Source: Jiella endophytica (GTDB taxonomy: Bacteria; Pseudomonadota; Alphaproteobacteria; Rhizobiales; Rhizobiaceae). From it: DNA of 64,000 bases. Both the position numbers and the translations under genes were made by a program. Shown here one piece after another: positions 51,571-60,507 of this stretch; the stretch's first letter is position 1, and every line of letters begins with the position of its first letter. The stretch covers positions 372,001 through 436,000 of the forward strand of contig NZ_SOZD01000003.1 in NCBI RefSeq assembly GCF_004519335.1. The letters run 5' to 3'. The notes under the pieces are model-generated. The model worked only from the letters and a program-made list of their open reading frames with translations, did not search any database and was not told the origin of the DNA.

Positions 51571-52316
51571 GCCGCCTGCCCTTCGTACCGGCCGAGGAAC
51601 ATCTCGCCGAGCCGCGGGTCGTCGGCAAGACCGGCGGCCGGTCCGCGATGGACCACCCGCCCGTCGCAGAGGACGAGAGCCGAACGGGTGACGGCGAGCG
51701 CGGCGCGCACGTTCTGCTCGACCAGGATCACCGTCACGCCCTGTTCGTTGATCCGTAGAAGCGTCTCGAACACCTCGCCGACGAGCTTGGGCGAGAGACC
51801 GGCGGAAGGTTCGTCGAGGATCATGACGCTTGGCTCGACGAGCAGCGCCCGGGCCGTCGCCAGCATCTGGCGCTGGCCGCCCGAAAGCGCCCCCGCGGCG
51901 ATGGTGCGGCGGGCGCCAAGATCCGGAAACATCGCGTAGGCCGCCTCGATCCTTTCGCCGCGACGCGCCGCCGGCAGGACGTCGGCACAGAGCTGCAAGT
52001 TTTCCTGGATGGTGAGGGTCGCAAAGATGTTCTCGGTCTGCGGCACGAAGGCAAGGCCCGAGCGGACGAGTTCATGGGCGGGCAGACCGGCGATGTCGCG
52101 GGTGCCGAGGGCAAGCTCGCCAGAATGGATCGAGACGAGGCCCGCAATCGCCTTGGCGAGGGTGGACTTGCCGGCGCCGTTCGGCCCGAGAATGGCCAGG
52201 AACTCGCCGGCACCGACCACGAGATCGACCCCCTTGACGATCGGCAGGTCGCGCTCGTAGCCCGCGACGAGGCCGGCGACGGCGAGCGCCGGAGAGGGAA
52301 CGGCGGCGGCGCTCAT
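51567..52316 (-). CDS. livF: Branched-chain amino-acid-type ABC ATP-binding protein (LivF)
   Basis: A 249-residue ATPase: Walker A GPNGAGKSTLAK, Q-loop FVPQTENIFATLT, signature LSGGQRQMLATARALL, Walker B VMILDEPSAGLSPKLV, and VEQNVRAAL in place of the usual switch histidine motif, all normal for LivF. It pairs with LivG in the ATPase heterodimer. Four-base overlaps with both neighbours. Confidence 0.94.
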   Translation of the reverse strand: MSAAAVPSPALAVAGLVAGYERDLPIVKGVDLVVGAGEFLAILGPNGAGKSTLAKAIAGLVSIHSGELALGTRDIAGLPAHELVRSGLAFVPQTENIFATLTIQENLQLCADVLPAARRGERIEAAYAMFPDLGARRTIAAGALSGGQRQMLATARALLVEPSVMILDEPSAGLSPKLVGEVFETLLRINEQGVTVILVEQNVRAALAVTRSALVLCDGRVVHRGPAAGLADDPRLGEMFLGRYEGQAA

Positions 52317-53179
52317 GCCGGCGCTCCGCCGAGATAGGCCTCGACCACCCGCGGATCGCGGGTGATTTCCTCGGTGCGCCCTTCCGCGAGTCTTCGGCCG
52401 GCCGCCATCACCATGACGCGCGGACAGAGCCGGGCGACCATCTCCATATTGTGCTCGATCAGGAGGACGGTGATGCCGCTGCGGTTGATCTCGGCGATGC
52501 GCTCGATGATGAAGTCGAGCAGCGCCGGATTGACCCCCGCGGCCGGCTCGTCAAGGAGGAGCACCTGCGGCTCGGACATCAGCGCCCGGCCGAGTTCGAG
52601 AAGCTTGCGCTGTCCGCCCGACAGGATGCGGGCGTCCTCACCGGCGAGCTTGGAAAGCTGCAGGAATTCGAGAAGTTCGCGCGCCCTTTCGACCGCCTGC
52701 CGCTCCTGCCGCGCCACTTCCCGCGAGCGCAGGAAGTTGGCAAGAAGTCCCTCGCCCACCTGCCCGCCCGGCGCGACCAGCATGTTTTCCAGCACGCTCA
52801 TGCCGCCGAAGGGCCGCGGGATCTGAAACGTCCGGGCGAGACCGCGGCCGATGCGGCGCGAGGCGTCCTCCCTGCCGACGTCATGGCCGGCGAGGCGGAC
52901 CGTGCCGGCGTCGGGCCTCAGCACGCCAGCGACCAGATTGAAGAGGGTGGACTTGCCGGCACCGTTCGGGCCGATCAGACCGAGGAGTTCGCCAGCTTCG
53001 ACCACGAGCGACATGGCGTCGACGGCCTTCATTCCGCCGAAGGCGATCGACACGTCACGGACGTCGAGCGCCGGCGCGGAGGCCTCGGCGCGCGCTTTCG
53101 GCTCCTTGGCGGCCGCGCTCACCGCCGCCGCATCGCATCGTGCCGCGGCCTTGCACCCGCCATGCGCCCCTCGAAACAT
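52313..53179 (-). CDS. livG: Branched-chain amino-acid-type ABC ATP-binding protein (LivG)
   Basis: A 288-residue ATPase: Walker A GPNGAGKSTLFN, Q-loop RTFQIPRPFGGMSV, signature LSGGQRKLLELGRAL, Walker B VLLLDEPAAGVNPALL and switch IEHNMEMV. The first 30 or so residues are Ala/Lys-rich and not conserved, so the real start may be further in (a GTG near 53122 is possible). It heads the minus-strand Liv operon. The divergent GntR gene lies 96 bases away, with a TTTGATCAAA palindrome between them. Confidence 0.92.
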   Translation of the reverse strand: MFRGAHGGCKAAARCDAAAVSAAAKEPKARAEASAPALDVRDVSIAFGGMKAVDAMSLVVEAGELLGLIGPNGAGKSTLFNLVAGVLRPDAGTVRLAGHDVGREDASRRIGRGLARTFQIPRPFGGMSVLENMLVAPGGQVGEGLLANFLRSREVARQERQAVERARELLEFLQLSKLAGEDARILSGGQRKLLELGRALMSEPQVLLLDEPAAGVNPALLDFIIERIAEINRSGITVLLIEHNMEMVARLCPRVMVMAAGRRLAEGRTEEITRDPRVVEAYLGGAPA

Positions 53180-53196
53180 CCCGAATCTGCTTGATC

Positions 53197-53206
53197 TTTG
53201 ATCAAA
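53197..53206. promoter_or_regulatory. Palindrome TTTGATCAAA between livG and gntR
   Basis: A perfect ten-base palindrome, with a further TTGATC six bases upstream at 53191. It sits 17 bases from the livG start and just upstream of a possible GntR-gene promoter (TTTACA at 53208, 17 bases, TAGCCT at 53231). It is the most AT-rich spot in the divergent region and is a plausible operator for the GntR protein, controlling both halves of the transporter. Confidence 0.45.
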
Positions 53207-53275
53207 CTTTACAGCTGCACGCTATGGGACTAGCCTTTTCTTGGCAAGCGGCGGACCACCCTCCGCGCCAGGGCG

Positions 53276-54091
53276 ATGCGAGGAGCGATGGCAGGCGCAG
53301 CGGGAGGCGTTCACGACAACGGCGCATGGGCCATGCGGCCGGCAGGTACTGCCGAACGCACTGCCGAGCGTGCCGGGCCTGCCGCCAGTTCCCTGTCGGC
53401 TCTTGCGCCGGTCGAGCGCCGCACGATGCAGCAGCGGGTCTACGACCTCCTGCGCGGTTCGCTGATCGAAGGCCAGTTCGAGGCCGGCGAGATGATGCGG
53501 ATCCAGGATCTCGCCGCCCGCCTCGAGACCAGCACCATGCCGGTCCGCGAGGCCCTCGGCCGGCTGGTCGCCGAACAGGCGCTGGAGGCGCTGCCGAACC
53601 GGTCGGTCAGGGTTCCGCTCCTGACGCGCGAGCGGCTCGACGACGTCGCCAGGGCGCGCATCCTGGTGGAAGGCGAAGCGGTGCGGCTCGCCGTCCCGCG
53701 GCTGACCGGCGCCGAGATCGAGGCGCTGGCGGCGATCACCCGGGACTATGACACGGCGATGACCCGCCCCGACGATCATGGCCGCCGCGCCGCCTACAAC
53801 CACGCCTTCCACTTCGCGATCTACCGCGCCGCCGGATCGAAGGTGCTGATTCCGATCATCGAGAGCCTGTGGCTGCAGAGCGGCCCCTTCATCCGCGCCT
53901 CCGCCAGCATCTATGACGGCTCGGATGGGCTGTCGGCGACGCATCACCACTGGGCGATCATCGAGGCGCTGCGCCGGGGCGACGGGAAGGCGGCGACTGC
54001 TGCGCTGAAGCAGGACATCGACCGCGCCCTCGACCTTCTGCGCATGCGACTCGACGCAGCGGGGGAATCGGGGCGGGAGCCATCGGCATGA
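53276..54091 (+). CDS. GntR-family transcriptional regulator, FCD subfamily
   Basis: A 271-residue regulator. The DNA-binding domain runs from about residue 45: MQQRVYDLLRGSLIEGQFEAGEMMRIQDLA with the recognition region TSTMPVREALGRLVAEQ; the FCD domain has the histidines in AYNHAFHFAIYR and ATHHHWAIIEAL. About 40 N-terminal residues are Ala/Gly-rich and lack conservation; ATG 53288 (close to GAGGAG) is an alternative start. It overlaps the next gene by four bases, so it is co-transcribed with the TIGR04076, AKR and binding-protein genes and diverges from livGFHM. Confidence 0.9.
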   Translation: MRGAMAGAAGGVHDNGAWAMRPAGTAERTAERAGPAASSLSALAPVERRTMQQRVYDLLRGSLIEGQFEAGEMMRIQDLAARLETSTMPVREALGRLVAEQALEALPNRSVRVPLLTRERLDDVARARILVEGEAVRLAVPRLTGAEIEALAAITRDYDTAMTRPDDHGRRAAYNHAFHFAIYRAAGSKVLIPIIESLWLQSGPFIRASASIYDGSDGLSATHHHWAIIEALRRGDGKAATAALKQDIDRALDLLRMRLDAAGESGREPSA

Positions 54092-54447
54092 GCGAGACGC
54101 CGGACGACAGCTTCGAACTCTACGACCTCAAGGTCGAGGTGGTCAGCCCGCCGGGACAGGAGATCTATTGCAGCGCGAAGCCCGGCGACAGCTTCGAGCT
54201 GCACGGCGAGATGCTACATCTCCCGGACGGCCAGGGCTTCTCGATCTATTCGCTCGCCGCTCTCCTGCCGCTGCTGCCGGCCAAGCAGCGCCCCACCCAT
54301 CCGAACGACTGGATGTCCACCGACGCCGAGGTCGCCTGCCCGGACCCCAACTGCCCGACCCGCTTTCGCATCACGCGCCTCGCCCCGAGGCGCTTCAGCC
54401 ATGCCGCGACGACCGCCGTTCCCCTGACCGGCGCCAAGGACGATTGA
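54088..54447 (+). CDS. Small TIGR04076-like protein of unknown function
   Basis: A 119-residue protein that appears to belong to the TIGR04076 group: YDLKVEVVSP at the start, CSAKPGDSFEL, an Ala/Leu-rich segment corresponding to the CPFALYALLPYL core (here FSIYSLAALLPLLPAK), then VACPDPNCPTRFRITRL. The two cysteines in CPDPNC may bind metal. No signal peptide. Relatives sit beside aldo/keto reductases and other oxidoreductases, as here: it overlaps gntR before it and the AKR gene after it. Its chemistry is not known. Confidence 0.68.
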   Translation: MSETPDDSFELYDLKVEVVSPPGQEIYCSAKPGDSFELHGEMLHLPDGQGFSIYSLAALLPLLPAKQRPTHPNDWMSTDAEVACPDPNCPTRFRITRLAPRRFSHAATTAVPLTGAKDD

Positions 54448-55496
54448 TGGAATACGCCGAACTCTCTCCCGACCACCGCATCTCCCGCGTCATTCGCGGC
54501 AACTGGCAGCTCGCCGGCGGCCACGGCCCGATCGACCGGGCCGAAAGCGTCGCCGACCTCGCCGCCTTCGCCGATGCCGGGATCGTCACCTTCGACTGCG
54601 CCGACATCTATACCGGCGTCGAAGAGATCATCGGCGAATTTCGCGAGACCTATGGCGTCGAGCGCGGCCGCGCGGCGCTCGACGCCATCCGTGTCCACAC
54701 CAAGTTCGTGCCAGACCTCGGCAGCCTCGGCCAGATGACCCGGCGCTCGGTCGAAGCGGCGATCGACACCTCGCTGCGGCGGCTGCGGACCGAGCGGCTC
54801 GATCTCGTGCAGTTTCATTGGTGGGATTACGGGATCGAAGGCTGGCTGGAGACCGCCGGCTGGCTTGCCGAGCTGCGTCAGGCCGGCAAGATCCGCAATC
54901 TCGGCGGCACGAATTTCGACACCGCTCATGTCGCGGCGATGATCGAGGCGGGCGTGCCGCTGGCGTCGATGCAGGTGCAGTACTCCCTGCTCGACGCGCG
55001 GCCGGAGCGCGCCATGGTGGCGGCCTGCCGGCAGAACGGGGTCAAGCTCCTCTGCTACGGAACCGTCGCCGGCGGCTTTCTCAGCGACAGATGGCTCGGC
55101 CAGCCGGAACCCGAGGCGCCGCTCGAGAACCGCTCGCTGGTGAAATACAAGCTGATGATCGACGAGGCCGGCGGCTGGTCCGTCTTCCAGGAGCTTCTGG
55201 CGACGCTGCGCAGCGTCGCCGACCGGCACCAGACGGACATCGCCACGGTGGCAAGCCGCTGGGTTCTCGACAGGCCGCAGGTCGCCGCCGTGATCGTCGG
55301 CGCCCGCAATCGCAGCCATCTCGCGGCAAACCTCGCCATTGCAGACCTCGCGCTCAGCGAAGCCGACCGGGCGGCGATCGAAGGTGTCCGCGGCAGGATG
55401 GGAGTGCCGGCCGGCGACGTCTACGAACTCGAGCGTGACCGCGACGGGCCGCACGGCTCGATCATGCTCTACAGCCTGAATTCGAAGGTCGCATGA
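54447..55496 (+). CDS. Aldo/keto reductase family protein
   Basis: A 349-residue AKR with intact tetrad: D50 and Y55 (FDCADIYTG), K86 (VHTKF) and H124 (VQFHWWDYG). It is a paralogue of the AKR half of the fusion at 48155-49618; both share the QFHWW, GGFLS(D/E)RWLG and KYK(L/R) blocks, including the Trp after the catalytic His. It lacks any RidA domain. The start forms a TGATG junction with the TIGR04076 gene. NAD(P)H-dependent reduction or oxidation of a carbonyl/alcohol or imine substrate of the Liv-type transporter is likely. Confidence 0.9.
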   Translation: MEYAELSPDHRISRVIRGNWQLAGGHGPIDRAESVADLAAFADAGIVTFDCADIYTGVEEIIGEFRETYGVERGRAALDAIRVHTKFVPDLGSLGQMTRRSVEAAIDTSLRRLRTERLDLVQFHWWDYGIEGWLETAGWLAELRQAGKIRNLGGTNFDTAHVAAMIEAGVPLASMQVQYSLLDARPERAMVAACRQNGVKLLCYGTVAGGFLSDRWLGQPEPEAPLENRSLVKYKLMIDEAGGWSVFQELLATLRSVADRHQTDIATVASRWVLDRPQVAAVIVGARNRSHLAANLAIADLALSEADRAAIEGVRGRMGVPAGDVYELERDRDGPHGSIMLYSLNSKVA

Positions 55497-55951
55497 GCAG
55501 CGGTGCGGCGACCCTCGGCATTCTCGCCCTCGAAGAGGTGAGGCTCTGTCACGCCTTCTTCGAAGACTGGTTCGCCGGCCGCACCGATCCCGCCGCGCTC
55601 GACGCGCGGCTTCAGGCCTTTTCGGACGAGTTTCTCCGGGTCGCGCCCGACGGCAGCCTCGTCACCTGTGGGGATCTGCGCAGATTTCTCGAAAGACGCC
55701 ACGATGAGGAAACCGGAACGGGCTTTTCGATCCACATCGAGAACGAGGCCATCGTCTGGGAAAGCGCCGACGCCGCGCTGGTCTCCTATGTCGAGCGCCA
55801 GTCGTCGCGCGGCTTTTCGAGCCGGCGGCTCTCCACCGCTCTCTTCATCGCCTCCCCGCACACCCCTGGCGGCGTCCAATGGCGGCACCTTCAGGAAACC
55901 ATGATCCCCTCACCCCAGACCGCCGGCGAACCCGCCCGGCCGAACCCATAG
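55493..55951 (+). CDS. Small hypothetical protein, possible NTF2/SnoaL-like fold
   Basis: A 152-residue protein not assigned to a named family with confidence. Its length, the LEEVRLCHAFFEDWFAGRTD helix, the F-L-R-V-A-P-D-G strand and the alternating pattern IHIENEAIVWESADAALVSYVERQ suggest an NTF2-like (DUF4440/SnoaL-type) cone fold with a C-terminal disordered tail. No signal peptide. It overlaps the AKR gene by four bases and precedes the binding-protein gene by ten, so it is part of this catabolic operon, perhaps a lyase, isomerase or chaperone for the same substrate. Confidence 0.6.
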   Translation: MSSGAATLGILALEEVRLCHAFFEDWFAGRTDPAALDARLQAFSDEFLRVAPDGSLVTCGDLRRFLERRHDEETGTGFSIHIENEAIVWESADAALVSYVERQSSRGFSSRRLSTALFIASPHTPGGVQWRHLQETMIPSPQTAGEPARPNP

Positions 55952-55961
55952 GAACGCATTG

Positions 55962-57230
55962 ATGATGACGAAATCGCTGCTCCTTTCGACCGCCATCGGC
56001 GCGGCCCTTTTCACCGCCGGCACGCCGGCCTTGGCGGCCGACTGCTCGGTGACGGTCGGCATGGTGATGGAACTGACCGGCCCTGCGGGGCAATACGGTC
56101 AGGCCGGTGCCAAGTCGGTCGACATGGCGTTCCGCGACATCAACGAGGCCGGCGGCGTCGGCGGCTGCGATCTCGTCAGCGACACCCGTGACAGCCAGAG
56201 CCAGGGCAATGTCGCGGTCGATCAGGCGACCCAGCTCGTCAACGTCAAGAAGGTGCCGGTGATCATCGGCGGCATCATCTCGTCGGTCTCGATCCCGATC
56301 CTCACCTCGGTGACGGCGCCGGCCGGCGTGCCGCAGGTCTCGCCCGCCTCCTCCTCGCCGACGCTCACCGACCTCGCCCGCGAGGGCAAGACCAACGGCG
56401 TGTTCTTCCGCACCATCACCTCGGACGCGCTGCAGGGCACGGCGGCGGCGAAATACGCCATCGACCAGGGGCTGACCAAGCTGGCGGTCATCCACGTCAA
56501 CAACGACTTCGGCGTCAACATGATGCGCGAATTCGAAAAGGCCTACAAAGCGCTGGGCGGCACCATCACCTCGGTGACGCCGTATAACGAGAAGCAGGCG
56601 AGCTACACCTCCGAGGCGACGGCAGCCATGGAGGGCGATCCGGACGGGCTCTATCTCGTCAGCTATCCGGTGGACGGCGCGACCATCGCCCGGGCCTGGA
56701 TCAGCCAGGGCGGGCCGGCGACCTTTCTCCTCAACGACGGCATGAATTCGTCGGACTTCATCGAGGCGGTCGGCGCGAAATATCTGGAAAATGCCTACGG
56801 CACCTCCTCCGGGACCAATCCCACGGCCTCGACGGAATATTTCAACGGCCACTACAAGGAATTTTCCGGCGGTATCGAACCGGACGCGCCGGCCGCCGAC
56901 CGGTCCTACGACGCCGGGGCGATCGTCGGCCTTGCCATCGCCAAGGCCGGCAAGGCCGAGCCGGAGGCGATCAAGGCGGCGATTCCGCAGGTGGTCGATC
57001 CGAAGGGCGAGACGATCCACGCCGGGCCGGAAGAGTTCAAGAAGGCGCTGCAGCTGATCAAGGACGGCAAGCCGATCCGCTACGAGGGCGTCATCGGCCC
57101 GGTGAATTTCGACCAGTATGGCGACATCACCGGCCCGTTCCGGCTCTGGAAGATCACGGACGGCAAGGTCACGACCACCGGCGAAATGTCGGCCGACGAG
57201 GTCACGAAGCTGAAGGCTGACCTGAAATAG
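55962..57230 (+). CDS. Branched-chain amino-acid-type ABC substrate-binding protein (LivK family)
   Basis: A 422-residue Leu/Ile/Val-family binding protein with a Sec signal peptide (cleavage near ALA-AD). The mature N-terminus CSVTVGMVMELTGPAGQYGQAG is the family opening, and the DSQSQGNVAVDQATQLV and NNDFGVNM blocks follow. It ends the plus-strand operon and supplies LivGFHM, which is encoded divergently. ATG 55962 has AGGAA seven bases upstream; a TTG precedes it. The gap to the converging tcuB gene (231 bases) holds no recognised gene; a short stem GCCGGT/ACCGGC ends at the tcuB stop. Confidence 0.92.
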   Translation: MMTKSLLLSTAIGAALFTAGTPALAADCSVTVGMVMELTGPAGQYGQAGAKSVDMAFRDINEAGGVGGCDLVSDTRDSQSQGNVAVDQATQLVNVKKVPVIIGGIISSVSIPILTSVTAPAGVPQVSPASSSPTLTDLAREGKTNGVFFRTITSDALQGTAAAKYAIDQGLTKLAVIHVNNDFGVNMMREFEKAYKALGGTITSVTPYNEKQASYTSEATAAMEGDPDGLYLVSYPVDGATIARAWISQGGPATFLLNDGMNSSDFIEAVGAKYLENAYGTSSGTNPTASTEYFNGHYKEFSGGIEPDAPAADRSYDAGAIVGLAIAKAGKAEPEAIKAAIPQVVDPKGETIHAGPEEFKKALQLIKDGKPIRYEGVIGPVNFDQYGDITGPFRLWKITDGKVTTTGEMSADEVTKLKADLK

Positions 57231-57461
57231 CGCCACCAGCGACGGGAAAGCTCTGCTGGGGAGACAGGGGAGCATCGCACGTTCAGGCCGCAGCGCCGGC
57301 TCGGCAAGCGATCCGGGGAGGAGACCACTGGCTTCAATCGGACCGGCGACGCTGCGTCAGCGGCTGCCGGTCCGATCGCCTCGGTCCATTCCCGGCAGAC
57401 CGTCGGAACTGCAATCGGCAGTGATCGCCCTGCCGACCATAGCGGGCGGGATCGGCCGGTT

Positions 57462-58634
57462 TTACCGGCGCGCCTGGCCGCTGCTCGCCGGCACCCGGCC
57501 GGACTTCACCTGGGCATCGCGGACCAGCGCGGCCATCCTATAGAAGCCATGGGCCATCTTCGAATAGGGCGTGAGGAGAAACAGCGCCAGCACGCAGCCG
57601 AGATGCAGCGCCAGGATTGAGCCCACTGCCGCCGTCCCCGTCACCGCGTAGAGGACGAGGCCCGTGAGGCCCGTCAGCCCGAGAAGCAGGATGAAGGCCA
57701 TTTCGCCGTTCCAGTTCGCCGGCGAGCCGAGGGCGGGGTCGGCGCGGGTCTTCAGCCAGCCGAGGCCGGCCGTGCCGACGACGAGGAGAATGCCGCCGGG
57801 AACGCCGAGGAGCTTCGGCAGTGTCCACCAGGGATAGGGCGCCGACCAGTCGAATAGGTAGTGGTAGAGCGTCGCCGAACAGGTGGAGAGGAAGCAGAGC
57901 AGGAAGCCGTACATCACCGCCTGATGCAGCCAGCGGCGCTGGTCGCTGTAGCGCTCCTCCTCCTCGAAATTGCAGCCCTGCCCCTGCCCGCCGGAAAGAT
58001 TGCGCAGCTGCGCCACCGCGGCGCCGGCGTCGGCCAGATCGCGCCAGACGACGGGCTTGCCGCCGACCTCGCGCCAGTAGCGCCTGATGCCGATCGCGAG
58101 GGCAGCAATCGGAAACAGGAAGGCCGGCGCGAAGATCGCCACCATCGCATTGTGGCCGAGCCAGGCGTAGAAGCCTGCGCCTTCTCCGGGCAGCGCCGCG
58201 ATGGCGGCGAAGAGCAGGGCCAGCGCGACGACCAGCGCCAGGGCGATGCCGGCTCCGCTCCGCTGGAACAGGCCCGCAAAGCCGGTCGGCCAGGCGAAGC
58301 GGGACCAGGAATCGCTGCGGATGTCGGAAAGGACACCCGGAAGGTTGAGGGCGAATTCGTGGGGCGCCGTATACTGGCAGGCATAGTAGCAGCCGCGACA
58401 GTTGTGGCAGAGATTGGCAAGCTGGGTCAGGTCGCCGCTGGCAAAGGCCGTCTGGCGGGTGATGGCGGGAAAGACCTGGCAATAGCCCTCGCAATAGCGG
58501 CAGGCATTGCAGATCTCCACCTGCCTGCGGGCTTCCGCGAAGATGTCGAAGGCCGGCTCGGCCAGCGGCATGTCCGCCGCTTCGGCCCGGCCCCGCGCGT
58601 CGTCGCCGCGCCCGTCAATTGCCTCAAGCGTCAT
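57462..58634 (-). CDS. tcuB: Tricarballylate utilisation 4Fe-4S membrane protein TcuB
   Basis: A 390-residue membrane protein. Two cysteine-rich clusters, CNACRYCEGYC and CHNCRGCYYAC at residues 42-90, indicate two 4Fe-4S centres, followed by several hydrophobic spans and an internal acidic loop with GCNFEEEERYSDQRRW. This is the TcuB/CitB plan: it reoxidises the FADH2 of TcuA and passes electrons to the quinone pool. The gene overlaps tcuA by 11 bases. No tcuC transporter gene is adjacent. Confidence 0.93.
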   Translation of the reverse strand: MTLEAIDGRGDDARGRAEAADMPLAEPAFDIFAEARRQVEICNACRYCEGYCQVFPAITRQTAFASGDLTQLANLCHNCRGCYYACQYTAPHEFALNLPGVLSDIRSDSWSRFAWPTGFAGLFQRSGAGIALALVVALALLFAAIAALPGEGAGFYAWLGHNAMVAIFAPAFLFPIAALAIGIRRYWREVGGKPVVWRDLADAGAAVAQLRNLSGGQGQGCNFEEEERYSDQRRWLHQAVMYGFLLCFLSTCSATLYHYLFDWSAPYPWWTLPKLLGVPGGILLVVGTAGLGWLKTRADPALGSPANWNGEMAFILLLGLTGLTGLVLYAVTGTAAVGSILALHLGCVLALFLLTPYSKMAHGFYRMAALVRDAQVKSGRVPASSGQARR

Positions 58635-60030
58635 GTGCCGCAGCCCCCTTGCCAGCCAGCCGACCGAAGACGGTGCCGATGGTCATTCCAAAGCCGGCGA
58701 GATAGCCCTGTCCGAGGATCGAACCGGCGATCATCTCCCCGGCGGCCCAGACATTCTCGTAAGGACCGTCGGCGCCGGTGGCGCGGGCCTCGCCGTCCAC
58801 CTTCAGGCCGAGATAGGTGAAGGTGACGCCCGGCCTCAGCGAATAGCCGTAGAAGGGCGGCTCGACGATCGGCCGCGCCCAGTTGGTCTTCGGCGGATCG
58901 AGCCCCTCGGTGGCGAGCCCGTCCAGCTGCTGCGGGCGGAAATCGCCATCCCGGCAGCTGTCGTTGAACTCCCTGACGGTCCGCGCGACCTTGTCCGGGT
59001 CGAGTTCGAGCTTTTTCGCCAGCTGCTCGATCGTCTCGGCCGCGACCGGCGGATAGACCGACGGCATGAACAGCGGCAGGGACCGGCTGTCGATGATGAC
59101 ATAGGCGACCTGATCCGGCTGCGCCGCCACGAGGCGGCCCCAGATCGCGTAGCGCTTCGGCCAGACGTCTTCGCCCTCGTCGTAGAAGCGGTCGCCATGC
59201 TTGTTGACGACGACGGAGAACGGCACGCAGTCGAGCCGGGTGACGATGCCGCCATCGAATTTCGGGGCGCGCCCGTCGATGGCAACGGCGTGGCACTGGG
59301 TCGGATCGCCGACACTCACCGCCCCCTGGTCGAGCATGTCCTTCAGGACGACGCCGCGATTATAGGGGGTTCCCCGGATCAGGAAGTTGCGGGCCGAGGG
59401 CCCCCAGGCCCGTGCCAGCCATTCGATGTCGGACTGGAAGCCGCCAGCCGCGAGCACCACCGTCGATCCCTTGATCCGGAATCTCTGGCCGGCGATGTCG
59501 ACGTCGACATGGGTAAACCGCCGCCCTTCCAGGCCGACATGGCGCACCTGCGCCTCGTAGCGGATGGTCACGCCGAGATCTTCCGCGGTGGCGTAATAGG
59601 CATTCACCAGCGCCTTGCCGCCGCCGAGAAAGAAGGCGTTGGTCCGCTCCAGAGACAGCGTTCCGGACAGGGATTTCTGGAAGCGAACGCCGTGGGCCTG
59701 CATCCAGGGCAGGCATTGCTCGGAGTTGCGGATGACGAGTCGCGCCAGGCCTTCGTCGGTCTCGCCCTTCGTCACCTTGAGGAGATCGTCGAAGAACTCG
59801 TCCTCCAGATAGTCGTCGATCAGCGGGCCGAGGGCGCCGCGATGCATGCAGCGGAAGTTCCGCGTGTGGCGGGAGTTGCCGCCGCGATAGAACTTCGGCG
59901 CACCCTCCAGCAGGACGACGCTCCGCCCCGCCTCGGCCGCCTCCATCGCCGCGCAGAGGGCGGCGTTGCCGCCGCCGACCACCACGACGTCGAAGGTCTC
60001 TGCGATGTCGTCCCTGTCCGACGTGCCCAT
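58624..60030 (-). CDS. tcuA: FAD-dependent tricarballylate dehydrogenase TcuA
   Basis: A 468-residue flavoprotein of the succinate dehydrogenase/fumarate reductase-like superfamily. The FAD motif is VVVGGGNAALCAAMEAAEAG (about 16-35). Substrate-side landmarks include GGNSRHTRNFR and the TPYNRG, GMTIGTVFGRLAG end segment. TcuA oxidises tricarballylate to cis-aconitate, feeding the citric acid cycle. ATG 60030 follows GAGGA. The 547-base region up to the divergent GntR gene contains repeated operator-like sequences, one of them 133 bases upstream of this start. Confidence 0.92.
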   Translation of the reverse strand: MGTSDRDDIAETFDVVVVGGGNAALCAAMEAAEAGRSVVLLEGAPKFYRGGNSRHTRNFRCMHRGALGPLIDDYLEDEFFDDLLKVTKGETDEGLARLVIRNSEQCLPWMQAHGVRFQKSLSGTLSLERTNAFFLGGGKALVNAYYATAEDLGVTIRYEAQVRHVGLEGRRFTHVDVDIAGQRFRIKGSTVVLAAGGFQSDIEWLARAWGPSARNFLIRGTPYNRGVVLKDMLDQGAVSVGDPTQCHAVAIDGRAPKFDGGIVTRLDCVPFSVVVNKHGDRFYDEGEDVWPKRYAIWGRLVAAQPDQVAYVIIDSRSLPLFMPSVYPPVAAETIEQLAKKLELDPDKVARTVREFNDSCRDGDFRPQQLDGLATEGLDPPKTNWARPIVEPPFYGYSLRPGVTFTYLGLKVDGEARATGADGPYENVWAAGEMIAGSILGQGYLAGFGMTIGTVFGRLAGKGAAAHDA

Positions 60031-60163
60031 GCACCGTCCTCGTTTCCACGTCTCGCACATGCCTGCCCGCAGCCGGCGCGCCACGGCGCATCGGCCCGCG
60101 TCACGCCCTGCGCCGCTGTGGTCGGCGCAGGCTCCGGCTGCGCGCCAAGCTTCGTTCAGCGCT

Positions 60164-60183
60164 TTGTATACAGTCGGATACAA
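60164..60183. promoter_or_regulatory. Inverted repeat TTGTAT-N8-ATACAA with GTATACAGTCG word (site 1)
   Basis: An inverted repeat of six-base arms with an internal GTATAC palindrome, about 133 bases upstream of tcuA. TTGTATACAA-like words are typical of FCD-type GntR operators, and a GntR gene is divergently transcribed nearby. The sequence GTATACAGTCGGATACA matches site 2 at 15 of 17 positions. Confidence 0.5.
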
Positions 60184-60490
60184 TGACGTCAAGCATGGCT
60201 GGACGGGCGTGCGGTTCGTCGATGCCGGGGAGCTTTCACAGGGAGTTGCCGACACCGATGCGGCCCGCCCACGGTCGAGGCCCGCCATTTCCGAAGCTTG
60301 TGGCAGCGCCGGCCACCTGCGGCGATGGCGCGTCCCTCCGGTTGCTCGTCGCTCCGGGTGCTAGTCTCTCCGCCGACGGTCGCGCCGCCGGCCAGCGCAG
60401 GAGGCGCAACCCGGGCTCCGCAGGCTCTGGTACCGGACGCCCCCAGGCGGGGCAGCCGGCACCTCCAATACCCGGGAGGCGTCCAGAGAG

Positions 60491-60507
60491 GTATACAGTC
60501 GCATGCA
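60491..60507. promoter_or_regulatory. Repeat of GTATACAGTCG(C)AT(G)CA (site 2)
   Basis: Same orientation as site 1, 325 bases away, 71-87 bases upstream of the GntR ATG. It retains the GTATACAGTCG core and lacks the outer TTG/CAA arms. Probably the autoregulatory site of the GntR protein. Confidence 0.45.
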
